A DNA stretch of 64,000 nucleotides from Streptomyces xanthophaeus (lineage in GTDB: Bacteria > Actinomycetota > Actinomycetes > Streptomycetales > Streptomycetaceae), in the NCBI RefSeq assembly GCF_030440515.1, contig NZ_CP076543.1, positions 2,666,001-2,730,000 on the forward strand, written 5' to 3'. The notes under the pieces are model-generated. The model saw nothing but the letters and a program-made list of their open reading frames with translations, did not search any database and was not told where the DNA came from. The position numbers and the translations under genes were made by a program. Below are positions 8,172 to 17,847 of this stretch, one piece after another. The stretch's first letter is position 1; the number at the start of each line of letters is the position of its first letter.

Positions 8172-9327
8172 GGCCGGCCGTGCGGGCGCGCTCCACCGCC
8201 GGGCCGATGGCCGCGGCCAGGGCCGCGACGTCCTCCTTGGTGGAGGTGTGGCCGAGGGAGAAGCGCAGGGTGCCGCGGGCCAGCTGCGGGTCGGTGCCGG
8301 CGGCCAGCAGGACGTGGCTGGGCTGGGCCACGCCCGCCGTGCAGGCGGAGCCGGTGGAGCACTCGATGCCCTGGGCGTCGAGCAGGAGCAGCAGCGAGTC
8401 GCCCTCGCAGCCGGGGAAGCTGAAGTGGGCGTTGGCGGGAAGCCGCTCGTCGGGGTCGCCCCCGAGGACGGCGTCGGGCACGGCCGCGCGGACGGCGGCG
8501 ACCAGCTCGTCGCGCAGGGCGCCGATCTCGGTGGCGAACCGCTCGCGCCGTTCGACGGCGAGGACGGCGGCCACGGCGAAGGCGGCGACGGCCGGCACGT
8601 CGAGGGTGCCGGAGCGGACGTGCCGCTCCTGGCCGCCGCCGTGCAGGACGGGTACGGGGCTCTGGTCGCGGCCGAGCAGCAGTGCGCCGATGCCGTAGGG
8701 GCCGCCGATCTTGTGGCCGCTGACGGTCATCGCGGCGAGGCCGCTGTCACCGAAGTGGACGTCGAGCTGACCGAAGGCCTGGACGGCGTCGGAGTGCAGC
8801 GGGATCCCGTACTCGCGGGCGATGGCGGCCAGTTCGCGGACCGGCATGACGGTCCCGATCTCGTTGTTGGCCCACATGACGGTGGCCAGGGCCACGTCGT
8901 CGGGGTTGCGCTCGACGGCTTCGCGGAAGGCGTCGGCGTGGACGCGCCCGTAGCGGTCCACGGGCAGGTACTCGACCTGTGCGCCCTCGTGCTCGGAGAG
9001 CCAGTGGACGGCGTCGAGCACGGCGTGGTGCTCGACGGGGCTGGCGATGACCCGGGTCCGGGCGGGGTCGGCGTCGCGCCGGGCCCAGTAGAGGCCCTTG
9101 ACGGCGAGGTTGTCGGCCTCCGTGCCGCCGGCGGTGAAGACCACCTCGCTGGGGCGGGCGCCTACCGCCTCGGCGAAGGCCTCGCGGGCCTCCTCCACGG
9201 TACGGCGGGCCCGGCGGCCGGCGGCGTGCAGGGAGGAGGCGTTCCCCGTGGCGGCGAACTGCGCGGTCATCGCCGCGGCGGCCTCCGGCAGCATCGGGGT
9301 GGTGGCGGCGTGGTCGAGGTAGGCCAT
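8164..9327 (-). CDS. Cysteine desulfurase (IscS/NifS family)
   Basis: The 387-residue PLP enzyme transfers sulfur from cysteine to an active-site Cys as persulfide. It opens with the class V aminotransferase pattern [10 protein letters not shown]. Lys206 in [10 protein letters not shown] is the PLP lysine, His100-101 stack on the cofactor, and Cys329 in STGSACTAG is the catalytic cysteine, on the loop typical of IscS-like enzymes. Its genomic partner is mnmA about 730 bases downstream on the same strand, so tRNA thiolation is the probable job, though Fe-S assembly cannot be excluded. Start ATG 9325-9327. Confidence 0.95.
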   Translation of the reverse strand: MAYLDHAATTPMLPEAAAAMTAQFAATGNASSLHAAGRRARRTVEEAREAFAEAVGARPSEVVFTAGGTEADNLAVKGLYWARRDADPARTRVIASPVEHHAVLDAVHWLSEHEGAQVEYLPVDRYGRVHADAFREAVERNPDDVALATVMWANNEIGTVMPVRELAAIAREYGIPLHSDAVQAFGQLDVHFGDSGLAAMTVSGHKIGGPYGIGALLLGRDQSPVPVLHGGGQERHVRSGTLDVPAVAAFAVAAVLAVERRERFATEIGALRDELVAAVRAAVPDAVLGGDPDERLPANAHFSFPGCEGDSLLLLLDAQGIECSTGSACTAGVAQPSHVLLAAGTDPQLARGTLRFSLGHTSTKEDVAALAAAIGPAVERARTAGLS

Positions 9328-9424
9328 GATCCCCCGATTCTACGAGCCCGCCGGTGGCCCCTCGCCCCGCGGGACCCCACGATGGCCGGCAAGGCATCCC
9401 GGGCACCGCCGGACCGGTCGCCCC

Positions 9425-9459
9425 GGCCCGGTGCCGGGCCCGGCCCGGTGTGCCGGGCC
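9425..9459. terminator. Tandem GC hairpins downstream of thioesterase gene
   Basis: Two adjacent short hairpins use the same arms, GGCCCGG with CCGGGCC (9425-9440 and 9442-9459). They lie just after the stop of the thioesterase gene and upstream of the desulfurase gene on the same strand. There is no T-tract, as is common for streptomycete terminators. Confidence 0.5.
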
Positions 9460-9473
9460 CGGGCCGGCCTGTG

Positions 9474-10331
9474 TCAGGCCGGGCGCAGGGCGCGGGCCAG
9501 TTGGCGGGACTGCGCGACGAGGTGGTCCGAGGAGTCCCAGACCTCGGCGTCCTCCTCCAGGAAGCCGCCGGCCAGGTTGCGGGTGGTGATGGAGACCCGG
9601 AGCGGTCCGGGGGCCGGGCGGCGGCGGACGTGGGTGGTGAGTTCCACCGTCGGGGTCCAGGCCACCAGGCCCATGTCGAAGGCGGTCGGCGGCAGCGCGT
9701 CGACGGCCAGGAGCATGGAGAGCGGGTCGGCGTCGCGGCCGTCGGCCAGCTCGAACCAGGCCCGCATCTCGCCCTTGCCGGAGGGCGCGCCGACGGCCCA
9801 TCCGGCGGTCGCCGGGTCCAGGCGGAGGCGGAGCCGGTCCACGATGGCGGAGCTGCCGGGGATCGGGGCCGGGCCGGCCTCGGGGCCGATGCAGTCCTCG
9901 TAGGCGGGAATGGCGGGCGGCACGGCGACGGTGCGTACGTCGTCCGGCAGGGCCGCGAGGTCGCCGTAGGAGGCGAGGACGCGGATGCGCTCGATCTCGG
10001 CGCCGCTCTCGTCGTACTGGAACAGCGAGGCCTGGCCGGTGGAGAGGGTGCGGCCGACGCGCACGACCTGGGTGCGGATCACGGCGGGGCCGGGCACGGA
10101 GGAGGTCAGGTAGTGCGCGGAGACGGTGAACGGGTCCGGGTGCGGGAGGGCCGCCGACAGGGCCCGGCCGACCAGGGCCAGCAGGTAGCCGCCGTTCACG
10201 GCGGCGATGATCGTCCAGCCGGCGGAGAGTTCCGCGTCGTACACCCCGGGCTCGCCCGCGCGTGCGGTGATGGCGGTGTCGCGGTCGAACTCACTGTCGC
10301 CGATGGATGCCTTGGCAGCTGCGTGTGACAT
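9474..10331 (-). CDS. Acyl-CoA thioesterase-like (double hotdog) protein
   Basis: The 285-residue protein resembles the thioesterase-like superfamily with two hotdog modules. The N-terminal half carries SAGWTIIAAVNGGYLLALVGRAL (about 36-58), the long helix-containing hotdog motif, followed by FTVSAHYLTSSVPGPAVI. The C-terminal half (about 175-280) has LAVDALPPTAFDMG and a closing strand AEVWDSSDHLVAQSRQLA, characteristic of the second hotdog. It probably hydrolyses acyl-CoA esters in the cytosol; substrate length unknown. A TetR-type palindrome sits just upstream of its ATG, suggesting acyl-CoA-responsive control. Confidence 0.85.
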   Translation of the reverse strand: MSHAAAKASIGDSEFDRDTAITARAGEPGVYDAELSAGWTIIAAVNGGYLLALVGRALSAALPHPDPFTVSAHYLTSSVPGPAVIRTQVVRVGRTLSTGQASLFQYDESGAEIERIRVLASYGDLAALPDDVRTVAVPPAIPAYEDCIGPEAGPAPIPGSSAIVDRLRLRLDPATAGWAVGAPSGKGEMRAWFELADGRDADPLSMLLAVDALPPTAFDMGLVAWTPTVELTTHVRRRPAPGPLRVSITTRNLAGGFLEEDAEVWDSSDHLVAQSRQLARALRPA

Positions 10332-10353
10332 GTAAACGACGGTACACGGGCTT

Positions 10354-10369
10354 GCTACTAAGCGGTAGC
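10354..10369. promoter_or_regulatory. TetR-type operator-like palindrome upstream of thioesterase gene
   Basis: GCTAC-TAAGCG-GTAGC is an inverted repeat 23 bases upstream of the thioesterase start, inside the 47-base gap to the next gene. The CTAC/GTAG arms and overall size resemble operators of TetR-family fatty-acid regulators in actinobacteria. Assignment to a specific regulator is not possible from the window. Confidence 0.4.
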
Positions 10370-10378
10370 TTTCTTTTG

Positions 10379-11035
10379 TTACGGCTCTTCGGCCACCGAC
10401 GACCGCCTGTTCCAGGCCAGCGGAGCCCGCCAGTGGTAGCGCATGGCGAGGAGGCGCAGGACGAAGGTGGTGACGATCGCGAGACCGGTGGTGATGCCGT
10501 TGAGGGCGTGCAGGCTGATGAAGACGGCCACCATCGAGGCGCCGACCAGCGCGGGGACGGCGTACATCTCGCGGTCGCGCAGCAGCGAGGGCACCTCGTT
10601 GACCAGCACGTCGCGCAGGACGCCGCCGCCGACGGCCGTGGTCACGCCGAGCGCCGCGGAGGCGGTCAGGCCGAGGCCGAACTCGTAGGCCTTGGTCGTA
10701 CCCGTCACACAGAACAGCCCGAGGCCGGCCGCGTCGAAGACGTTGATGGCGTGGTTGATCCGCTGCACCTCGGGGTGCAGGAAGTAGACGATCGCGGCGG
10801 CGACCAGGGGGGTCACGAAGAAGCTGAGCTCACCGAAGGCTGCGGGCGGCACGGCGCCGATGACGATGTCCCGGAAGAGACCGCCGCCCAGGGCCGTGAC
10901 GAGCGCGAGGACGGCGATGCCGAAGACGTCGAAGTTCTTGCGGACGGCGAGCAGGGCGCCTGCGGTGGCGAAGACGAAGATGCCGGCGAGGTCCAGGGCA
11001 TGCTGGATCCCGGGCGGGAAGAGATCGTGGAGCAC
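10379..11035 (-). CDS. TRIC-type (UPF0126) cation channel protein
   Basis: GTG 11033-11035 is chosen over longer upstream starts because it gives 218 residues beginning VLHDLFPPGIQHALDLAGIFVFATAG, the normal family length. About seven hydrophobic segments alternate with two repeats of the glycine-rich family motif (ALVTALGGGLFRDIVIG and TTAVGGGVLRDVLVNEVP), which form the kinked helices lining the pore in prokaryotic TRIC channels. It should be an inner-membrane trimeric potassium-conducting channel. It stands alone between the ABC transporter operon and the thioesterase gene on the same strand. Confidence 0.93.
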   Translation of the reverse strand: MLHDLFPPGIQHALDLAGIFVFATAGALLAVRKNFDVFGIAVLALVTALGGGLFRDIVIGAVPPAAFGELSFFVTPLVAAAIVYFLHPEVQRINHAINVFDAAGLGLFCVTGTTKAYEFGLGLTASAALGVTTAVGGGVLRDVLVNEVPSLLRDREMYAVPALVGASMVAVFISLHALNGITTGLAIVTTFVLRLLAMRYHWRAPLAWNRRSSVAEEP

Positions 11036-11110
11036 CGGGCCATTGTCACCTGCGGCGGGCTCGACGGAATGCGGGGCTCCACCGAGGCCGGTGTGCGGTG
11101 CGGCGTCGTT

Positions 11111-11181
11111 GCGGGGGCGCTGCCCCCGCACCCCCGCGCCTCACACGCCGGCGGGGCTGAAACAGCACGGCCCCGCCGGCG
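11111..11181. repeat. Dispersed intergenic repeat, copy A (terminator after ABC operon)
   Basis: It contains an 8-bp stem with a GCT loop (11111-11129) and then a 12-bp perfect stem (11146-11157 with 11170-11181). The same layout and wording, a GGGCGCTGCCC-like hairpin then GCGCCTC, ACGCCGG and GGGCTGAAA, recurs at 48050-48120, and a related form at 19515-19680. It lies right after the last gene of the oligopeptide operon and probably also ends its transcript. Confidence 0.7.
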
Positions 11182-11187
11182 TACTCG

Positions 11188-12300
11188 TCACTCCGTGACC
11201 TTGGCCACCGCGTCCGCCGCGCCCGGCAGGGGCTGGTCGCCCGGCGCCTGGTCGGGGGCGTTCTCCGGGTGGTGGCAGGCCACCTGGTGGCCCGGCTTCA
11301 GCGCCAGCAGCGGCGGCTCCTGCGTCGCGCAGATCTGCGTGGCCTTCCAGCACCGGGTGTGGAAGCGGCAGCCGCTCGGCGGCGAGATCGGCGACGGGAC
11401 GTCGCCCTTGAGCAGGATGCGGCCGCTCTTGGCGCCGCGCCGCCTCGGGTCGGGCACGGGCACGGCCGACATCAGGGCATTGGTGTAGGGGTGCATCGGC
11501 GCCCCGTACAGCCCCTTGTTGTCGGCCAGCTCGACCATCTTGCCGAGGTACATCACGGCGATGCGGTCCGAGACGTGCCGGATGACCGACAGGTCGTGCG
11601 CGATGATCACGTAGGTGAGCCCGAGCTCGTCCTGGAGGTCGTCCAGCAGGTTGACCACCTGGGCCTGGATCGACACGTCCAGCGCCGAGACGGGCTCGTC
11701 CGCGACCACCAGCTTCGGCTTCAGTGCGAGGGCCCGGGCGATGCCGATGCGCTGGCGCTGGCCGCCGGAGAACTCGTGCGGGTAGCGGTTGTAGTGCTCG
11801 GGGTTGAGGCCCACGAGCGAGAGCAGCCGCTGGACCTCCGCCTTGAGCCCGCCCTCCGGGGTGACCTTCTGGAGCTTGAACGGCGCGCTGACGATGGTGC
11901 CCACCGTGTGGCGGGGGTTCAGCGAGCCGTACGGGTCCTGGAAGATCATCTGCACGTCCCGGCGCAGCGGGCGCATGCCCGACACCCCGAGGTGCGTGAT
12001 GTCCCTGCCCTCGAACTCGATGGAGCCGCCGGTCGGCTCCAGCAGCCGCGTGATCAGCCGGCCCATGGTCGACTTCCCGCAGCCGGACTCGCCGACGATG
12101 CCGAGGGTCTCCCCGCGCCGGACGTCGAAGTCGAGGCCGTCGACGGCCTTGACCGCGCCCACCTGGCGCCGGATCAGCCCCTTGGTGATCGGGAAGTGCT
12201 TCGTCAGGCCGGTGACCTTGAGCAGGACCTCGGGAGAGTCCTTGGCCTGCGCGGGAATGACCACCGATTCCGGCTTCTTCGTGTCAGGCGTCTCGGTCAC
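11188..12300 (-). CDS. Oligopeptide/dipeptide ABC transporter ATP-binding protein (DppF/OppF type)
   Basis: The 370-residue cytosolic ATPase starts at GTG 12298-12300, which overlaps the previous gene's TGA as GTGA. It has Walker [10 protein letters not shown], signature [15 protein letters not shown], Walker [14 protein letters not shown] and the C-terminal oligopeptide-transporter extension ([17 protein letters not shown], then Cys-rich [15 protein letters not shown], a possible Fe-S site known in this subfamily). N-terminal [24 protein letters not shown] is typical of the F subunit. It should pair with the adjacent D-type ATPase to power peptide uptake. Last gene of the operon, followed by a strong hairpin. 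Confidence 0.95.
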   Translation of the reverse strand: MTETPDTKKPESVVIPAQAKDSPEVLLKVTGLTKHFPITKGLIRRQVGAVKAVDGLDFDVRRGETLGIVGESGCGKSTMGRLITRLLEPTGGSIEFEGRDITHLGVSGMRPLRRDVQMIFQDPYGSLNPRHTVGTIVSAPFKLQKVTPEGGLKAEVQRLLSLVGLNPEHYNRYPHEFSGGQRQRIGIARALALKPKLVVADEPVSALDVSIQAQVVNLLDDLQDELGLTYVIIAHDLSVIRHVSDRIAVMYLGKMVELADNKGLYGAPMHPYTNALMSAVPVPDPRRRGAKSGRILLKGDVPSPISPPSGCRFHTRCWKATQICATQEPPLLALKPGHQVACHHPENAPDQAPGDQPLPGAADAVAKVTE

Positions 12301-13448
12301 AGCTTCGGCGCAATCTCTTCGGTCCAGATCCGGGTCCGCTCGTCCTGCGACATGTGGCAGGCGGACCAGTGGCGGCTGTCGTCCTGGGTGAGCTCGGGCC
12401 GGACCGTACGCGTCACGTTGCCCTTGGGCACATCGGCGTACGGGCAGCGCGGGTTGAAGGCGCAGCCGTCGGGGATGTTGATGAGGCTGGGCGGGGAGCC
12501 CTTGACCGGGATGAGGCGCTCGCTCTGCTCGCGGTCGATGCGCGGCATCGAGCCCAGCAGGCCCCAGGTGTAGGGGTGGCGGGGCTCGTAGAAGACCTTC
12601 TCGGCGGTGCCCCGCTCGACGCACCGGCCGCCGTACATCACGAGGATCTCGTCGGCCATCTCCGCGACCACGCCCAGGTCGTGCGTGATCATGATGACGG
12701 CGGAGCCGAACTCCTTCTGCAGATCACGGATCAGGTCCAGGATCTGCGCCTGCACGGTGACGTCCAGGGCCGTGGTCGGCTCGTCCGCGATCAGCAGGTC
12801 GGGGTTGTTGACCAGCGACATCGCGATCATCGCGCGCTGGCGCATGCCGCCGGAGAACTGGTGCGGATAGTCGTTCACGCGCTTGCCCGGCTCGGGGATG
12901 CCCACCCGGTCGAGCATCTCGACGGCCCGCTTGCGCGCCGTCTTCTTGTCCACGTCGTTGTGGACGCGGTACGCCTCCACGATCTGGGCGCCGATCGTGT
13001 AGTACGGGTGCAGCGCGCTCAGCGGATCCTGGAAGATCATCGCCATGTCGCGGCCCCGCAGCCGGCGCACCTCCTCGGGATCGGCGGACAGCAGTTCCCT
13101 GCCCCCGAGCCAGATCTCGCCCGACATCTCGACGTTGGAGCGGTCGGCGTTGCCCGCGCGGTGCAGGCCCATGACGGCCAGCGAGGTGACCGACTTGCCG
13201 GAGCCGGACTCGCCCACGATGCCGAGGGTCTGGCCCTTCTCCAGCTGGAAGGAGAGCCCGTCGACGGACTTGACCACGCCGTCGTCGGTGGGGAAGTGGA
13301 CCTTGAGGTCGCGTACGTCGAGGAAGGCCTCGGAGGGAGGGCCGTCGCCCGGTCCCGCCACCAGCGCCGTGGCGGTCGCGGTGTGCGCGCCGCGGTCGGC
13401 GGCGTCGGTCGCGCCGGCCTCGTTCCCCTTCGGAGTCGGATCGGTCAC
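12297..13448 (-). CDS. Oligopeptide/dipeptide ABC transporter ATP-binding protein (DppD/OppD type)
   Basis: The 383-residue ATPase starts at GTG 13446-13448, overlapping the permease stop as GTGA. A variable Ala/Thr-rich N-terminal extension of about 40 residues precedes the ABC domain. Walker [18 protein letters not shown], signature [15 protein letters not shown], Walker [14 protein letters not shown] and the C-terminal [15 protein letters not shown] plus [11 protein letters not shown] extension mark the D-type subunit. It forms a heterodimer with the F-type ATPase encoded immediately downstream. The two 4-base overlaps imply translational coupling of permease, D and F subunits. Confidence 0.95.
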   Translation of the reverse strand: MTDPTPKGNEAGATDAADRGAHTATATALVAGPGDGPPSEAFLDVRDLKVHFPTDDGVVKSVDGLSFQLEKGQTLGIVGESGSGKSVTSLAVMGLHRAGNADRSNVEMSGEIWLGGRELLSADPEEVRRLRGRDMAMIFQDPLSALHPYYTIGAQIVEAYRVHNDVDKKTARKRAVEMLDRVGIPEPGKRVNDYPHQFSGGMRQRAMIAMSLVNNPDLLIADEPTTALDVTVQAQILDLIRDLQKEFGSAVIMITHDLGVVAEMADEILVMYGGRCVERGTAEKVFYEPRHPYTWGLLGSMPRIDREQSERLIPVKGSPPSLINIPDGCAFNPRCPYADVPKGNVTRTVRPELTQDDSRHWSACHMSQDERTRIWTEEIAPKL

Positions 13449-14452
13449 GACAGCCTCACCCTCGGGTCGATGATGGCGTAGACGAGGTCCACCACCAGGT
13501 TGCACAGCACGATGAAGGCTCCGGCGAAGAGGGTCACCCCGAGGATCTTCGGCAGGTCGTTCACCGCGATGGCGTGGTACGCGTACTCACCGATGCCGTG
13601 GTACGAGAAGACCGTCTCGGTGACGATGGCGCCGCCGAGGAGCAGCCCGAAGTCCATGCCGAAGATGGTCACGATCGGGGTCAGCGCGGAGCGCAGCCCG
13701 TGGCGGGTGATGACCACCCGTTCGCGCAGGCCCTTGGCGCGCGCGGTGCGGATGTAGTCCTCACTCATGGTCTCCAGCATTCCGGCCCGGGTGAGCCGGG
13801 CGTAGAGCGCGGAGTAGAGGAAGGCCAGCGTGCTCCAGGGCAGGACCAGCCCCTGGAACCAGGCGGCCGGATCCTGGGAGAAGTCCACGTACACATTGGT
13901 GAACACGGGCCAGTTGAAGACGAAGACGGCCAGCGAGAGCGTGCCGGTGAAGAACATCGGCAGCGAGACGCCGGCGAGGGCCACGCCCATCGCGAGCCGG
14001 TCGAAGAGCGAGCCCGGCCGCAGGGCCGAGACCACGCCCGTGGTCACGCCGGTGATCAGCCAGATGACGGCCGCTCCCAGGGTGAGGGAGGCGGTGATGG
14101 GCAGCCGGTTGACGATGTCGGGCCAGACCTCGACGTGGTCCTTGAAGGAGTAGCCGAGGCAGGGGGCGCTGCACTGCGAGGGGTCGGGGCCGTAGTTGAA
14201 CTCGCGGCCCGCGAAGATGCCCCGCAGGAAGTCCCAGTACTGCGCGTACAGGGGCTGGTCGAAACCGAGGTTCTTCTTGACCGCGGCGATGGACTCGGGC
14301 GAGGGGTTCTTGCCCACGTACTGGGTGGCCAGCGAGTCGGCCGTGCCGCCGGCCAGCCGGGGCAGCAGGAAGAAGATCGCGAAGGTGATCGCGCTGACAA
14401 CGAGCAGCAGGAACACCGCGGCGAACAGCCGCCGGACGATGTACACAAACAC
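13445..14452 (-). CDS. Oligopeptide/dipeptide ABC transporter permease (DppB/OppB type)
   Basis: The 335-residue inner-membrane protein opens MFVYIVRRLFAAVFLLLVVSAITFAIFF, the standard first helix of B-type permeases. It carries an N-terminal periplasmic-side segment with NLGFDQPLYAQYWDFL, six predicted helices, and the EAA loop around MSEDYIRTARAKGLRERVVITRHGLRSAL that contacts the ATPases. A Cys pair in SQCSAPCLG lies in the outer loop. It pairs with the C-type permease encoded two genes upstream. Confidence 0.94.
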   Translation of the reverse strand: MFVYIVRRLFAAVFLLLVVSAITFAIFFLLPRLAGGTADSLATQYVGKNPSPESIAAVKKNLGFDQPLYAQYWDFLRGIFAGREFNYGPDPSQCSAPCLGYSFKDHVEVWPDIVNRLPITASLTLGAAVIWLITGVTTGVVSALRPGSLFDRLAMGVALAGVSLPMFFTGTLSLAVFVFNWPVFTNVYVDFSQDPAAWFQGLVLPWSTLAFLYSALYARLTRAGMLETMSEDYIRTARAKGLRERVVITRHGLRSALTPIVTIFGMDFGLLLGGAIVTETVFSYHGIGEYAYHAIAVNDLPKILGVTLFAGAFIVLCNLVVDLVYAIIDPRVRLS

Positions 14453-14471
14453 GGGGGTCGGCTTCGGCGTC

Positions 14472-14518
14472 CGCCGGTCCGCCCCGCACCCCGGTCGGGG
14501 GCGCGGGACGGACCGGCG
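14472..14518 (-). terminator. Intercistronic hairpin between binding-protein and permease genes
   Basis: A 10-bp outer stem (14472-14481 with 14509-14518) is extended by CCCCGC/GCGGGA pairing. It lies in the 152-base gap after the substrate-binding-protein gene. Such hairpins often partly stop transcription or protect upstream mRNA, giving more binding protein than permease. Confidence 0.55.
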
Positions 14519-14604
14519 CGCGCACTGCTGCCTTCACCTGCCTTCCACGGTTCTGGCAGATCTGGCTGAGAGGGTCGAACTGCCTGAGGACTTGACGTCC
14601 GGGG

Positions 14605-16353
14605 TTACTTCAGGCCGATGTTGAGGTAGTCGTACTGACCGCTCCACGCCGGGTTGGAGACCACGTTGGTGAGCTTGGGCGAGCGGTAGTGCAGGACCTT
14701 GAAGTAGGTCAGGGGCACGATGACCGCCTGGTCCATGACCTTCTTGTCGATCTCGCCGTAGACCTTCTCGCGGGCGGCGGAGTCGGTGTTGGCGATGTTG
14801 TCGTTCAGCATCTTGTTGATCTCGGGGTCGTTCAGCTGCGACAGGTTGGTGTTGCCCGTCTTGCTGATCGAGTCACCGTGGACGACCTGCTGGAGGAAGC
14901 CGAAGCCGCTCGGCCAGTCGGCGCCCCACTGCATCATCATGAGGCCGATCTTGTTGTCCTCGGTGAACTTCGGGACGCCCGCGTAGTCGCTGAAGTACTT
15001 GCCGGCCGGGAACTGCTGGATCTTGACCGTGATCCCGATCTTCTTCAGGGACGCCTGGATGGCCGTGGCCATGTCGACCTCGCCGGCGCGGTCGTTGCGC
15101 GCGGTGATGGTGGTCTCGAAGCCGTTCGGCTGGCCGCAGGCGGTCAGCGCGGCCTTGGCCTTGGCCTCGTCACCCTTGTCGTCCGGGGTCTTGTAGGTGT
15201 TGAAGTCCACGTGACCGGGGATGTCGGTCGGCAGGACGGTGCTGGCGATGGCGCCTCGGATGGGGCCGCCGAAGGCGGTCTGCACCGACACCTTGTCGAT
15301 CGCGTACTGGACCGCCTTGCGGCACTCGACGTTGTCGAAGGGCGCCACCTTGGTGTTCATCGCCATGTAGACCAGGCGACCACCCTCGGCGTTGTCGGTG
15401 TTGGGGTCCTTCGAGGTCAGCAGCTCGGTCTGGGTCTGCTGGGCCACACCGTTGCCGACGATGTCGATGTGGGTGTTGCCGGCCTTCAGGTTGGAGTCGA
15501 TCGTCTCCTGGTTGACCTTCAGCTTGACGACGATCTTCTCCGGGAGCTGCTTGCGCAGCGGGTCCGTGGAGGCGTCCCAGTTGGGGTTGCGGACCAGGAC
15601 GGCCTGCTTGTCGTGCTCGTAGCTCTCGAACATGTACGAGCCCGAGGAGACGATGTTCTTCACATAGTCCGCGCCGTTGTCCTTGGCCTTCGGCACGGGG
15701 GCCGACTGCGGGTTCGCCAGCAGGTAGTCGAACTCGGCGAAGGGCTGCTTCAGCTTGAAGATGATCGTCTGGTCGTCGGGGGTCTCGATGGACTGCAGTC
15801 CGGTGTCGGACTTGTCCTTGTACGGGCCCTCGTACGGGGTCTCGTTGTTCTTGAGGTACTGCGCGAGGTAGTTCGGGCCGTTGGAGTGCACGTCACGGGC
15901 GAAGTTGCTGCGCTCGACCGCGTACTTGACGTCCTTGGAGGTGACCGTGGAGCCGTCGCTGTACTTGACGCCCTTGCGCAGCTTGTACGTCCAGGTCGCG
16001 CCGCCGTCGCTCGGCACGCCGAGGCTCTCGGCGAGGTCCGGGACCACCTTGTTGCCCTCGGCGCCCGGGGCGGGCGCGAAGGTGGTCAGCGGACGGGCGT
16101 ACAGGCGGCTGAAGTTGAAGACGAAGCCGTAGTACGTGTTGCCGGGGTCGAAGGAGTCGGGGGTGTCGGACGCCTCGTAGACGACCGTCCCGCCCTTCTT
16201 GTCCGAGGCGTTGACCACGGCCTTGACGGCGGCGTTGGCACCTGCCGACTTGTCGTCGCCGCCGGTCTTGTCACCACCATTGCAGGCGGAGGCGGTGAGG
16301 GCGACGGTGATGGCGGCGGCAAGCACCGCGGCTGTTCTCGACCTGCTTCTCAT
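14605..16353 (-). CDS. Oligopeptide/dipeptide ABC transporter substrate-binding lipoprotein
   Basis: The 582-residue lipoprotein has a signal (RSRSRTAAVLAAAITVALTASAC) with lipobox TASAC and acylated Cys at residue 24. It belongs to the family 5 extracellular solute-binding proteins; GGTVVYEASDTPDSFDPGNTY and the later YKLRKGVKYSDGSTVTSKDV are characteristic. It sits on the outer face of the membrane and hands peptides to the permease pair. It is the second gene of the operon, 78 bases after the C-type permease gene. Substrate could be nutrient or signalling peptides, as in streptomycete BldK-type systems; this cannot be told from sequence. Confidence 0.95.
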   Translation of the reverse strand: MRSRSRTAAVLAAAITVALTASACNGGDKTGGDDKSAGANAAVKAVVNASDKKGGTVVYEASDTPDSFDPGNTYYGFVFNFSRLYARPLTTFAPAPGAEGNKVVPDLAESLGVPSDGGATWTYKLRKGVKYSDGSTVTSKDVKYAVERSNFARDVHSNGPNYLAQYLKNNETPYEGPYKDKSDTGLQSIETPDDQTIIFKLKQPFAEFDYLLANPQSAPVPKAKDNGADYVKNIVSSGSYMFESYEHDKQAVLVRNPNWDASTDPLRKQLPEKIVVKLKVNQETIDSNLKAGNTHIDIVGNGVAQQTQTELLTSKDPNTDNAEGGRLVYMAMNTKVAPFDNVECRKAVQYAIDKVSVQTAFGGPIRGAIASTVLPTDIPGHVDFNTYKTPDDKGDEAKAKAALTACGQPNGFETTITARNDRAGEVDMATAIQASLKKIGITVKIQQFPAGKYFSDYAGVPKFTEDNKIGLMMMQWGADWPSGFGFLQQVVHGDSISKTGNTNLSQLNDPEINKMLNDNIANTDSAAREKVYGEIDKKVMDQAVIVPLTYFKVLHYRSPKLTNVVSNPAWSGQYDYLNIGLK

Positions 16354-16431
16354 GGCGGAGTGATGCCCCCTGATTCGGAGTGATGGTGGGTACTGGCGGA
16401 GCCTCGGCCGGGTGCCCGAGGAACGGGAGGG

Positions 16432-17427
16432 TCAGCGCGAGCTCTTGGGGTCCAGGGCGTCGCGCAAGCCGTCGCCGAGGAGGTTGAAGGCGAGCACGGT
16501 GACGAAGATCGCCATGCCCGGGACGACCATGAACATCGGGTCGACCTTGTAGTAGGCCACGGCGGAGCTGAGCATTCCGCCCCATGAGGCCTGCGGCGGC
16601 TGGATACCCACGCCGAGGAAGCTCAGGGAGGCCTCGAAGAGGATGTTGGTCGGGATGAGCAGCGTGGAGTAGACGAGGATCGGCGCCATCAGGTTCGGCA
16701 GCAGCTCGCGGAAGACGATGAAGGGGCCGCGGGCGCCGAGGCTGCGGGCCGCGTCGACGAACTCCCGCTCGCGCAGGGAGAGCGTCTGGCCGCGCACGAT
16801 GCGTCCGATGTAGGGCCAGCTGAAGAAGCCGATCACGAAGATCAGCACGCTGATGTGCAGCGGCAGTCCTTCGAGGCCGAAGGCCCCGCCCTGGAGGGCG
16901 GCCGAGATGGAGATCGCGAAGAGCAGCAGCGGGAAGGCGAGGAAGGTGTCCATCATGCGGCTGATCACCGTGTCGGCCCAGCCTCCGTAGTACCCGGCGA
17001 TGACGCCCAGCACGGAGCCGATGAACACCGAGAGCACGGTCGATCCGAAGGCGACCAGCAGGGAGACCCAGGAGCCTTCCAGGATGCGGGTGGCGATGTC
17101 GCGGCCGAACTTCGGCTCCACGCCCAGCGGGTGCTCCCAGCTGATGCCGCCGAAGGAGCCCACGGGGGTGGCCAGGGAGGGATCGATGAGGTCCTGGTGC
17201 AGGGCGTCGGGGTCCAGCCCGAAGATCCACTGGATCGGCTGCGAGAGCATGGCCAGGACCACCAGCAGCAGCACGACCACGCCGCCGGCCATCGCCACCT
17301 TGTCGCGCTTGAGTCTGGTCCACGCGATACGGCCGAGCGAGCGTCCCTCGATCGCCTTGCGCGGAACCTCGGAGGTGGCCACGGCTGCGGGCTCGGCCGC
17401 GCTGGTGTCCTGCAGTGGTGCCGTCAT
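16432..17427 (-). CDS. Oligopeptide/dipeptide ABC transporter permease (DppC/OppC type)
   Basis: ATG 17425-17427 (MTAPLQDTSAAEP) is chosen because AGAGGGG lies a suitable distance upstream; an in-frame ATG 27 bases further up is possible. The 331-residue protein has the C-type N-terminal segment (RSLGRIAWTRLKRDKVAMAGG), a periplasmic domain after helix 1 (GISWEHPLGVEPKFGRDI), five further helices and the EAA loop REREFVDAARSLGARGPFIVFRELLPNL. It is the first gene of the five-gene operon (permease C, binding protein, permease B, ATPases D and F). Confidence 0.93.
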   Translation of the reverse strand: MTAPLQDTSAAEPAAVATSEVPRKAIEGRSLGRIAWTRLKRDKVAMAGGVVVLLLVVLAMLSQPIQWIFGLDPDALHQDLIDPSLATPVGSFGGISWEHPLGVEPKFGRDIATRILEGSWVSLLVAFGSTVLSVFIGSVLGVIAGYYGGWADTVISRMMDTFLAFPLLLFAISISAALQGGAFGLEGLPLHISVLIFVIGFFSWPYIGRIVRGQTLSLREREFVDAARSLGARGPFIVFRELLPNLMAPILVYSTLLIPTNILFEASLSFLGVGIQPPQASWGGMLSSAVAYYKVDPMFMVVPGMAIFVTVLAFNLLGDGLRDALDPKSSR

Positions 17428-17782
17428 CGTGGTGGGACCCCTCTCGGCCGACATCGGTCGGCCCATGCCCGCCGCTGTGGCGGCTTGGTTCAATCGGCGT
17501 CGCTGGTGGTGCGATCGGCACGAAATGTGCCGGAAGTGCACGTGAAGAGCTGGTGTTTGCGAGATGGACCGGCCTTCGGTGGGGTGGAGTCTTCAACGCC
17601 CTCTCAAGCGCCCGCCAGACCCCCCGGGGATGTGATGCGCAACCGTGATCTACGCCTACACCTTCCGTTATCCGAACCCCGGGATCTGTTGAGCGGTGAA
17701 ACACCGCCCGTTCTCCACGGAACGGACATCCGTCCCAACTGCCCTTTCGGGCACGGATCCTGGGCGGATTCACCGGATATGC
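17428..17782. other. Leader region of the peptide transporter operon, no gene
   Basis: This roughly 355-base stretch between the first transporter gene and a terminator holds no supported reading frame. It must contain the operon promoter on the minus strand, but no -35/-10 pair stands out. A small inverted repeat GCGGTG-AAA-CACCGC lies at 17693-17707. Confidence 0.6.
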
Positions 17783-17817
17783 CGAAGGCCGCACCGATGG
17801 GATCGGTGCGGCCTTCG
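17783..17817 (-). terminator. Strong hairpin terminator after the first SseB-domain gene
   Basis: A perfect 16-bp stem (17783-17798 with 17802-17817) closes on a GGG loop, 30 bases after the stop of the SseB-domain gene that reads toward it. Confidence 0.85.
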
Positions 17818-17847
17818 AGAGGGATGTCTCGATATGCGGATATCGGG

